DNA of 64,000 nt from Cranoglanis bouderius (lineage: Eukaryota; Chordata; Actinopteri; Siluriformes; Cranoglanididae): contig CM042553.1 in NCBI GenBank assembly GCA_023630585.1, positions 14,394,520 to 14,458,519 of the forward strand, written 5' to 3'. A program made the position numbers and the translations under genes. A model generated the notes under the pieces. The model did no database searches. It was not told the DNA's origin and saw only the letters and a list, made by a program, of their open reading frames with translations. Shown here in pieces: positions 8,910 to 20,900 of this stretch (position 1 is the first letter of the stretch; each line of letters starts with the position of its first letter).

Positions 8910-11900
8910 GTGACCCTGGTACATATCAAAATAGTTTATAAACACATAATCTAATTTTTAAAAAAATAAATATTGGAGCACAACCGTCCCAAATCCCAAA
9001 TTCAACAGCTCTACCAAAGCGTAACGTTACACCTGACAAGAGTGATGCGAGGCTTTGGATGGTTAGTGATGCTAGCTAGCTCAGATGACTTGGGTATTTA
9101 GCTAGGGGTGAGCTAACTAATTTATCTGCTCAGGTGGTTTGTTTTATTTAAATGTTGTAATTTATGGCTTTTCAGACAAAGCAAATATTTAATGTAATTC
9201 AATAAACAGTCATCTGTATGTACCAAAATAATGACAGCTGGTTAGCCTGTAGCTAGCTAGCTAGCGCCAAATGACAGCAAGCTACCAGCTATCACCAAGC
9301 CAAGCCACACTGGTGGCTGTTTACCAGATATCCCAGTGTAGGACTTAAGTTCTGGTTTTGTAAGTAAATTGCTCAGTAATTTTGTCTAGCAGGTGTGGGT
9401 CAAAGTTGATTTGTTGCTTATCATATTGATTGATATGATAACTAGTGAGTTTGAGCTATAAAAGTAGGACATACTGGTTAGTTGTCTTTACTATTGTAAG
9501 TGATGGACATTGTAAATAATGCGCCATCAGTTGATTTACTGTAATTTCCCTATCTGCGTGTGTTAATATTTACGAAGCGTGAATCTGCGTAGAATTACTA
9601 ACTATACATTACATTAGAACCATATTTATATGACAAAAACAAATAAAATGCACTTGAGTACAGTGATTTAGTTAAATCTGGACAAATTCAATAAACACAC
9701 GTGCTAAATCCTTTCTGGTTTAAATGAGTGGAATGAATATTTTTTACTAGTGTGATATTTTAAAAAAACAATGCCGCAGTAACATAATATAAAGATATGA
9801 AGTTGAAAAATCAGAATAATCATCCATTCTTTCGCACATAACACACACCTCCACATACACGCAGTCACAGCGAGGAAGCTGAACCCGAGGAAGTGAAGAA
9901 ACCTACTTAACTATTTAAAGTACTCCACTGTGGTAGGAATGAACAAGATTTTTAAAAGGCCTACTTAATTTTCAGTACACAAGACACAGCACATCTGTCA
10001 ATAGCTATTTACTTGAGTTATTGATAGAGCCAAACCTGGCGTGTAGCCAGGACTCCCTTTTATGTTTGACAGAAAACGAGACTCACTCTGGATCTGCCTG
10101 GTGCTTAAATCAGTGATTCTCAAATGGGGTGTGTGTGAGTTATTTATATTTATATATATTTTGTTCAAATGGTGAACATCACAACCTACCATTATCGAAG
10201 TTTATTACATCTCAAAAACAAGCAGGTCTATAAGTAATGTTACTTGGACCTGCCTAATGTTTTCTACTGGTGGAATTTTAAGCAATAATGGCTCAAATTA
10301 AAAAATATATATTGTTGGTCACATTTGATATACAGTTTAAATAGTACATTTTCCTCGTACCTCCTGGGTTGGGGTTTGATTCCTGCCTCCGCCCTGTGTG
10401 CACGGAGTTGTGGTGTGCATGTTCTCCTTGTGCATTGGGGGTTTCCTCTGGGTATTCTGGTTTCCTCCTCCAGTCCAAAGACATGCGCTATAGGCTGATT
10501 GGCAATTTCCAAATTGTCTGTAGTGTGTGAATGTGTGTGCGATTGTGCCCTGTGATGGGTTGGCACCCTGTCGAAGGTGTGCCCCGCCTTGTGCCTCGAG
10601 TTCCCTGAGATAGGCTCCAGGCTCCCCTGTAGGATAAGCGGTAAAAAAAATGGATGGTTTAAGAGATAGAAAGTGTACAAACATCATCTTCCTCTTATCC
10701 ATGTGACTCAAAAATTGAGATTAAACATCTTGTGAAATTTTGAGAAATTGCTGCTTAATTTATTGTCTCGTGGTATGATAATGAAGTGCGGAAAGAAACA
10801 ATTAAATCAGAGAAAATACTGCCTGTCTTGCTTTAAGTGGCTCCTCCACTGTTGACTGTGAGTCAAGCATCTTATTATCCCCATCTGCTGTCATTTCCAC
10901 ACTCTCTTCTTTTCACCACGTGATCTGCACTTAGAGATTTACTCATGCAGTGAGAGGATTGCAGGCCATGTCTGGCTTTGTCCTAACACTTAGGCCATTT
11001 TAAAGCCCTGTCCACTAGTTAATTAATTAGTTAGTTAGTTGTTGTCAAGGTTGATAATGTTCTGAAAGTTTGACTACATTAAGCTTTGCAGCTTTGCCTC
11101 TTCAGCATCACAGTTAGAGCATATTTGAACTAGCGCTAGCATGTGTTGTCGAACAGATGCTCGTTTCAGATTGTGTTTGTCTTTGAACAATATGGCAACT
11201 TGTAAATGGTTATCATTACACAGGCTGGATGATGGCTAATGTAATCTACAAATAGCTAAGCTGATTGCCCTGAGCAGTTAGTATAGGTTGAATGAAATGC
11301 TAAAAGCATTTTGTGAAAATTGATGTGCACAAATGTTTCATTGCATGTGCACGGCACTGGCACTTTATTAGGAAAATGCTTGGCATGGATTCCTCAAGGT
11401 GTTGGAAACATTCCTTTGAGAATCTGGTCCATGTTGATGTGATTGCATCACATAACTGCTGCTGATTTGTCAGCTGTACATTCCCGCTGTGAAACTTCTG
11501 TTGCACCACCTCCCCATAGGTGCTCGTGAGTAGAACCCATATAAAGTACTCTTTCTCCTTTAAGGGTGGAGTGCTAGAAACTCTCTCAAAACACAAGTGT
11601 CTATTCATTGAGGAGGACAGCTTTCCATGGATTTATTAGATTATTTCTGTGTAACACTTTTGTACTTTGCTTCTTTTTATGAGATTACTAGCATTTTATA
11701 ATACTGTACATGGTTCCTGCACTTAAAGGAGTATGAGGAATAGGAGTATTTGATATAAAATTAGGCAGGATGGCTTGATACACCATTTTTAGTAATCACT
11801 TATAAAAGATTATTTAGCATGCAATTCAGGGATTCAGATTCAGGGGGTGGATTGCTACAATTTAAGCACATTCAATTTTCTTGTAATGAGTCGTAGTTGA

Positions 11901-14900
11901 GTTTTACTGGTGAAATTCCTCATTTTTAAGCACATTATAGAAAGAGTGTGATCACACCAGTTTATAGTCACTTGGGAAGTTATCCTCACTGTTAAATATA
12001 GAAGGGTGTGAGTCTGTACTTCTCCTCTTGTCAGGTTCAGTCAGTCAGGGTGTTTATTTTAGCATAAACACCTTTATATTTGTCTTAAATGACAATGCTG
12101 TTGAATCCCTATGAATGTTATCAGGACAGAGGACTTTGTGTGCTTTGTCTTTAATCGGTAACTTGACAAGCTGCATATTTCTGTCTAACTTCAAGAAAGA
12201 GTGAAAAAAGAGAGGCTGGTGAGGGATCTACTGTTTAAACGCATGATATGTCATTTGTTATTAAATTAAAAAAAAAATTTAATTATTGGCAAATTGCTGT
12301 GGAATAAAAGGAGAAACACTTCCAGATGTGATGTTGAAAATATGTGGAAAATTATTAACTTCAGGGCATTGATTTGTTTTTCTATAACATCACACCCGAG
12401 TGGTTTATTCCTTCATAATACACGTTTATAGTGAATGTTTGCTTGTAAAATTGATGTATGACTCTTGTCTTGACTTAAGTTGTGTTTCAGTCTGCAGATT
12501 TTCCTTTTTTTTTTACATGTTATTTATTCCTCTAAATGAGCTATGAACATCACATTGTGTCAAAACAACCCAGTTAGAGTGTTTTAATTTTTGTGTGCAG
12601 GATGCTTTCAGTTAGACACAGCGGTCAGATTTACATGAACTCGGGTGTAACTATGAACCAGTATAAGAGGACTGATAATCGATTTTTAAGCCTCGATCAG
12701 TGGCATGTTGAGCCAAATAACCACCTTTTAAGTCCCAGTGAAGCTCCTTGAAATGCGCAGCTTTATTCAATGTGTTGACGTAATTTCCACTGAAACAGGA
12801 AGGCAGGGTGTGGCTCCTCCCCCTTTTAAAATAGCCAATAGCGTTTAGCTTACCTCACAGCCCGGCTAAGCCGTTATGGGGTGGGACACTTCGGATTCTA
12901 GAGAAAGTTTGATTGGACAGAAAATCTGATGAGAAGCTGAAGTGCAGAATCTTCTAAATACGAGTTTTGTCATTGTTTTGGCGCACACTAGCTTATAGAT
13001 AACCTTAAGGCTAACATATTCGTACAAAAAGCCACAAAACTTCAATTTTGATTCATGGGAAATTTAAGTACACAGATTAGTTACATGGCTGTTATAATTT
13101 AAGTTTATCATTAAGGATTAAAGCTGCTCTTGTCCAAAGACCAAAATGTAGCCTGGTAGGAAGTTCCTGTTCAGGTGTGACCACCCCATTTATGGATGTA
13201 TTTATGGGGGCAATATTACCTTATATTTCCAAGTACTGCCTTCTTGTGAGGGCTTTTCTATTTGCTTGTAGACACTGAGAAAATGAAGATTGTACTCGGG
13301 CAACTGGTCACATTGGTGCAATCAGAATCACTTACCAGGGTCATGACTTTCCTCTCCAGCTCGGCTCCCGTCCAAATGCGTAGTCAAGAAACGAGGCATT
13401 TAAAACCCATTTGAGTCGACTAATTCTGTTGCCAGCTTTGTCAGGGGTTGGTCTCTCGTGTCACTGTGAGAGGCAGTTAGTACAAGCCTTGGTTTTGTGT
13501 ACATCAGTAACATGAATCAGCTGCTACAATCTTTTTAGGTGGTGTGAAATTAGATGTTTTTCTATAAAGCTGGGCATTTTTACATTTAGATCAATAGCTG
13601 GCGGCAAACAAATCCATTTCTATTTTGTCCCAGGAGAAGTCTGACTGCCAGTTTGCCAGCATTTTTATTTCTTTATTTTCCATTCTGACTTCACATGGAT
13701 ATAGAGTTAGGGGTATAACAATACACTTCAGTCACAATTCAGTTCAATTCACAATACTGGATTCATGTTTTCATTCATTTCTCAGAATATTTTGAACAAA
13801 GTTTTGATGACTTTTCAGTCATATTTTTTCTTCTTTTATTTCTGTATAATAAACTATGCAGTGTGCATCCTGTGTAAAACAAAATAGATAAAAATTGTTA
13901 TGAACAGCGGTTCAATATTAGGTTAATCGTATCTTTAAAAAAAAAAAAAATCTCCCCCAAATTTCATTGAATAAAGTCTCAGACCTGGGGGAAATGATCA
14001 CGCAAAACATAATGAGCTCCATAGCAGTGCCTGAGGCGTCATTTTAACTGTAAATGGAGCTTCAAAGTCAGCTAATATGCCCGAATCTCGTGGCCTCGTT
14101 CTCAGGCACCATAGATCACAGTGGTGTTGGACTGGTGTTGTTTGAAAGCTACTGAAGAGCTCTTTTGAACATTTATGGTTGTGTAACCATATAAACTATA
14201 ATGCGTGTTGGTTGTTGCTATTGGTCAGTGTTTTTGCTATATATTTTATGTTTATGTCCCTATTATATTTTAAGATCTCTGGTGTTCAAACAGTGTAATT
14301 GCATTAGAGGCATAATTAATTGAATCCTGATACACTGATCAGCCATAACATTAAAACATTAAAAAAGTGAATAACATTGATTATCTTGTTACAGTGGTAC
14401 CTATCAAGGGGTAGGATATATTATGCAGCAAGTGAACAGTCAGTTCTTGCAGTGTTGGAATTAGAAAAAATGGGCAAGTGTAAGGATCTGAGGGACTTTG
14501 ACAAGGGCCAGTTTGTGATGGCTAGATGACTGGGTCAGAGCATCTCCAATACAGCAGTTTAGTTTAGTTTATTTATTTATGAAGCACATTTAAAAACAAC
14601 AGAAGTTGAAACCAAAGTGCCGTACAAGTAGTATAAAACAGATTTAAAACAAACATTTAATAGTATCACATACCGATGGACAAATGAAAATTCTATACCC
14701 TCAGACCAAATAAAAAAATAACGAATAAAAGTGGGTCTTCAGAGAAGATTTGAACATGGCAATAAAGGGTGAAGATCTAATATGATCATGTGGGGTGTTC
14801 CCCGTATGCAGTGGTTAGTACCTACCAAAAGTGGTCCAAGGAGGGACAACCGGTGAACCGCCAACAGGGTCAGAGGTGCCCAAGGCTCACTGATTCGCCG

Positions 14901-17900
14901 TCAGGTCCGATCCCACAGAGAGCACAAATTGACACACAAATTGCTGAAAAAGTTAATGCTGGCTAGGATAGAAAAGTGTCAGAACACACAGTGCATTGCA
15001 GCTTGCTGCGTAGCCGCAGACCGGTCAGTGCCCATGCTGACCCGTGTCCACCACCGAAACCACCTACAATGGGCACGTGAGCATCAGAATACCTTGGTTG
15101 CAGACCAAGTACCACCCCTTCATGGTAACGGGATTCCCTAACGGCAGTGGCCTCTGTCAGCAGGATAATGACCCCTCGCCACAATGTAAAAATTGCTCAG
15201 GAATGGTTTGAGGAACATGACAAAGTGTTCAAGGTGTTGACTTGGCCTCCAAATTCCCCAGATCTCAATCCGATCGAGCATCTGTGGAAAGTGCTGGACA
15301 AATAAGTCTGATCCATGGAGGGCCACCTCGCAACTTACAGGACTTAAAGGATCTGCACAATATTAGGCAGGTGGATTTAATGTTCTGGCTGATCGGTGTA
15401 TACATGATGAAATCATTAAATTTCTGCAGCAATGCAATGCAAATCTTTAAAATTATAAAATGTTAAAATTTTATTTATAAGTTTTTACATTTTTCTCCTT
15501 TTCAGTGTTATTTTTTAAAATAAATAAACATTTCATTTTTATAACATTAAAAATAATATTTTTGAAGAAATCTTTGAACAAGCATGCAACTCTACTGTCT
15601 TGTTGGCAGCAAACCCAAAGATCATATGATACATGATACATATTGTGTATTAAAGAAATCCCTTCAAGAATCGTGATATGATATTTTTGTCATATCGCTC
15701 ACCCCTAACTGCAGCTGTTATTCCTGGGATTCTTGTCTTCAGCGCCAGATGCACCATGGAGTCTCTTTTGGCCGTGCCTTTAGATAGAGAGGCCTCTTTT
15801 GCTGCATCATCCCACACATCCCTCTTTGTTTTGCCCTATGCTTGCTCTTTGTGTGCGCCTATGTGCTGAATTGCGATGCAGCAAATGCCCTATTTAGAGC
15901 GTGGAAGGAAGCAAGTGTCTGTTGAGTCCACAAGCACGTGCAGACTCAGAAAAAGGCCAGTTGACCTCAATCAGGGAACCATGGAAACGGGGTGAATGGG
16001 AGTTTGTACAGGCTCATCTGGGTGTTCGGCTCCACGTGACTAGGCCCAGACCCCGAGGGAATCTGTTTTTCATCCTCACAGACACTTTTTGGTTATTCCA
16101 GATCACCGATGATGGGAGCTTTAATGGTCAGTGATCACAAGCAGCAGATTAATGTATGAAAAGTTGAAATGCTGTAATAATGTTGCTGAATTTTGATGAC
16201 TTCAGAATTTAAGCGATTTTCCAAGCCCCAAACTCATATTTTTGCTCTCTAATGATGTTTGAAGAATGAATCAATGAGGAAGCCTGTTACAGGAATGAGT
16301 TGGAATTTTGTGAGTGGAATTTTTGATGTGCCCTGGGCTGTGCACTTTTAATACTTTAAGAAGTGCCTAAAGCATAATGTAACATAGTACTTAAAAGTGT
16401 CACTGCACCCAGATATATGATTTAATGTGATATCATCTTACATGATATAACTCTTCTTGGATGCCTGATTCTGAATACATATGTAGATTTGTCTTTAGAT
16501 CAAATTTGTTAAAATGGGACAGAATCCAGTTTTTCTGTGTAAAACTGATTCATAGAATGCTACGTGTAGCATTCTCTAAGCTTAGTTTGTGATGTCACAA
16601 TGCTGCATGCACTTGAGGACAATAATCAGAGACTGGGGCGGTGGCCTCAAATGAAGCAGAGCTACTGTTTCCTCCTGGAACTTAATTATTTTCCTATAAT
16701 AGTATGTCTGCTGTTATTAAGTGTTTATTCCTCTTACACCACAGCAATTTACCAATGCTAACTTTTTTTTTTTTTTTTATTTCTTAAAGAATGACACATT
16801 CTTTTTATCCATTTATAGTTAAATTTAATGTTGTGAAACATTAAATATTCTGTTGTCACTTACATTATAACAGCTATAAACAGTTGTTCCCTACCAACAC
16901 TTTTTTTCTCTCTCTTGAAGTTAATAAGACGAAAAAAACGCAGCTTATCATGTCACCATAACTGCAAACTCCTCTGTCGTGAAGACTTGTTTAAAAAGTT
17001 ACCTCTGACTATTACAAAGTGCTGATGCTGGAGACTTCTTCCATAATCTTCATCAATCATCAATGATTATAAGTGTTTTTTAAATACGTTTTTTTAATCG
17101 GTTTATTATTTGGTGTAGACTATGTGACGGGGCCGCCAGGCAAGTCCCCATGCATTAGCTGTTATTATAGATATGATCAATTAGCGCCAGAATGAGAGGA
17201 CTAATAAAAACATGTGAGCCGGAACAACTATCAGAGCTGATGGAAATTAATGCAGCTGCACTGTGGTATAAATTTATTAATTTATTGAATTGTTATAGTA
17301 TGACAGCTAGCTACTGATTTTGTGGTGGTTGTGGTATATTCTGACCGACTTGGCTACTGTTAAATAAATTACTGCGAATGTGGCTTTGATACTTAAATCC
17401 TGCTTGTGTTTAGTCATGACAAAAAAACAGTTTACTAGAAGTTAACTAGCTGGCTAACCATTCAGGATGGCACAGGATATGGGGAATTTTGAATTTGTAT
17501 TTGTTAGGTTTCCCCTTCTCTAGCTCTCGCTACACTGCAAGGAGTAGCGAGTGGCATACTTCCGCATTCCATTGCGCGCATTCCAGCGCTATTCAAAAAC
17601 TCTCCGATGGACGTTTTATTCATGAACTCACGTTTTGTTTACCTCTGCCATGTGTTCTCATGTGTTCGTTCACGTCATGTCTCCGCCTCCTGTGTCTCCC
17701 CATGTGCTTATGTTTTTGTTCGTGTCATGTCTCCGCCTCCTCATTTCACATTGGTTCATGTTTGTTGATGTCAGGTGTTTTTGATTTGGACATGTGATTG
17801 ACGTGTTTAAATACACCGCTCCATTTCCGCTTTGGGGCGGAGTATTAGTTTAGCTTAGTTTAGTTTAGCTCGGATGTGTTTAACCTTGCGCGTTTTTCCC

Positions 17901-20900
17901 TTAGCTCTGTTTCCGTGGTTTCCAGACCACCTCCTAGCGATGTGTGTTTACTTCCGTAGCTCGTAATTCGTGGTTTCCAGACCACCTTTCTAGCCTCGCG
18001 TTCTTATTCCTTAGCTCGTAGTTAGTGGTTTCCAGACCACCGCCTAGCCTAGCATATATTTCCCTGTGTTTTCCGGATTTTCTACCAGTTGTGGATTACT
18101 GTGTTTCTTTTTTGGATTACTGCCTCAACGGCCAAGTATAGTATTATTTTGTGATTACGGTGATATTTCTGTTTATAGATTTATGTTTGAAGGAGTCTTT
18201 TATGTTTGTTGATGTTTGAACTGTTCCTAATAAACTGACCACTTTCCCCTGCAAGTGCATCCTGCTTCTCTCCCACACCACGTGTCCTAACAGAATACTC
18301 CGCCCAAAAATGGATGCAGCGGGGAAAGCGACGCCACGCCACGCCACGCCATGCCACGCCACAATTAAAATGCCTGCAATTAATTCTATGTTTTTTCCTC
18401 AGTGGACTTTCATCTATCCTCCAGATGAGTTTGATGGCTTTGCCACTTGGCCTCAATGTTTTTTTTTTTTGCAGGCTCAGATTTATTTTTTGAGTTTGGA
18501 GGACCCCAAACCCGACGAAGAGGAGTGGTTGGGGTTCCCCCTCTCTCGTCTGGTCGGCTCTGCTCGCAAATGGGCGGAGCTTCACCTTGTCAGTAGATCC
18601 ACGAAGCTCCAGACAGTTTCGGGCTTTGTGGATCTACTGGTCCAGGTGTTCGGAAGCCCAGACTTCCAACCCGACCTCAGGACCTTTTTGGGAAGGATCG
18701 TCTGGGCGACCGACCTAGTCAAACGTTCCTGGAGTACTATGAGAGTAAGCAGGCTAACGTGGCGGCCTACACCTCTCATCCCCTAACCCAGGAGTGTGCC
18801 ACCGAGACCAGCCATCCTGCAGTATCCCACCTGCAGGAACCAGGGAGTCAGGAGCAGCTACTTCTGCTCCCAAGGCTGTTTCAAGGGCAGCTGGCGGGTG
18901 CATAAGCAGCTCCACAGGAGGGGACCCTCAGAGCTCCAGCCGGAGACCCAGCCGGAAGTCTCCTCCACAGCAGAGCTGCTCCTGGAGGTTAACATGGCGA
19001 CCTCCAGCCCCGAGCTCCAGCCGGAGACCCAGCAGGAGGTCTCCACAGCAGCGCTGCGCATGGAGGTTAACGTGGCGACCTCCAGCCCTGAGCTCCAGCC
19101 GGAGACCCAGCCGGAAGTCTCCTCCACAGCAGAGCTGCTCCTGTAGGTTAACATGGCGACCTCCAGCCCCGAGCTCCAGCCGGAGACCCAGCAGGAGGTC
19201 TCCACAGCGGAGCTGCCCATGGAGGTTAACGTGGTGACCTCCAGCCCCGAGCTCCAGCCGGAGGCCCAGCAGAAGGTCTCCACAGTGGAGCTGCTCTTGG
19301 AGGTTAACGTGGCAACCTCCAGCCCCGAGCTCCAGCTGGAGGCCCAGCAGAAGGTCTCCACAGCGGAGCTGCCTCTGGAGGTTAACAGGGCAACCTCCAG
19401 CCCCGAGCTGCAGCCAGAGATTCAAGAGGAAACCTCCTCTCCTGGCCTGCTTATACCGGAGGTCCACGAAGAGGCCTCCGCCCAAGCCGTGTTCTCGTCA
19501 GAGGTTTGAGAAGAAACCTCCACTCCTGCCCTGTCCATGTCAGAGGCCCATGGGATGGCCTCTTCTCAAGCCCAGTCCATGTCAGAGGCCCACGGGATGG
19601 CCTCTTCTCAAGCCCAGTCCATGTCTGAGGTTCATGGGATGACCTCTTCTCAAGCTCAGTCCATGTCTGAGGTCCATGGGATGACCTCTTCTCAAGCTCA
19701 GTCCATGTCTGAGGTCCAAGGGATGACCTCCGTTCCAAGTCCTAGCCCATGTTTTAGCGCAAAATTGAGTCCATGTTCAGGTTCCTGTCCGAGTCCTAGT
19801 CCATGTCCCAGTCCATGTCCAGGTTCCTGCCCTAATCCTAGTCCATGTCCAAATCCCTGTCCAGATTTTTGCCCTATTCCAAGGCCAATTTCTGATCCAG
19901 TTCCCGGTCCTGCTCCCAATCCTGTTCCCAGTCCTGCTCCCGTTCCCAGTTCCAGTCCAGTTCCTAGTCCAGTTCCTAGTTCAGTTTCATGTCCAAGTCC
20001 AGGTTCCGACCCTGTTCCTAGCCCAGTTCCTAGTTCAGTTCCATGTCCAAGTCCAGGTTCCGACCCTGTTCCTAGTCCAGTTCCTAGTCCAGTTCCTGAT
20101 TTAGTTGCTAACTACATTGGTTTAATTTCTGGATATGTTTTTGCTCTCCTTCTCAGTTCAGAGGCTGATTTAACTCCCAGCTCCGGTTCCAGCTCCGTTT
20201 CCAACCCAGCTCACTCCTCTGTCTCCTCCTCTGTCTCCTCCTCTGTCTCCAGCCCAATTTCCAACGCTGTTTCCAACCAAGTTTTTGATTTTGTGTATGG
20301 TTTTGGGTCTAACCTAGTTCTCTGTTCTGTTTCCACGTCTTTCTCGAAGTCTGTTTCCACGTCTTTCTCGAAGTCTGTTTCCACGTCTTTCTCGAAGTCT
20401 GTTTCCACGTCTTTCTCAGAGTCTGTTTCCAAGTCTTTCTCAGAGTCTGTTTCCAAGCCTTTCTCGAAATCTCTTTCAAAGTCTGTCTCCGAGTCTGTTT
20501 CCAAGTCTGTCTCTGAACCAGGTGCCAAAACTGTTCCCGATCCAGGTGCCAAAACTGTTCCCGATCCAGGTGCCAAAACTGTTCCCGATCCAGGTGCCAC
20601 AGCTGACTCCGATCCAGGTGTGAGAGCTGACTCCGATCCTGGTTCCAGAGCTGACTCCGATCCTGGTTCCAGGTCAAGCTCCAGGTCAAGCTCCGGGTCA
20701 AGCTCCGGGTCAAGCTCCGGGTCAAGCTCCAGGTCAAGCTCCAGGTCAAGCACCAGGTCAAGCACCAGGTCAAGCTCCAGGTCAAGCTCCAGGTCAAGCT
20801 CCAGGCCAAGCACCAGGTCACGCGCAGCTCCGAGATCCAGGCCCAGCACCAGGTCACGCACAGCTCCGAGATCCAGGCCCAGCACCAGGTCACGCGCAGC

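Noticed and set aside
8940..9320. gctagctagct clusters as a regulatory site
   Set aside because: Short palindromic runs are scattered over the whole window (1380-1560, 9070-9290, 53880-53960); no distinct arrangement supports a site.
10264..10711. Minus-strand frames of 124-138 codons
   Set aside because: They overlap the tRNA-derived SINE on the opposite strand and show no protein family.
15901..16134. 77-codon + frame in intron 1
   Set aside because: No homology recognised, no acceptor/donor pair in phase with pip5k1c exons; likely chance.
17489..17797. Frame of 102 codons in the 5' LTR
   Set aside because: LTR U3 repeats; not conserved in frame in the 3' LTR and has no known domain.
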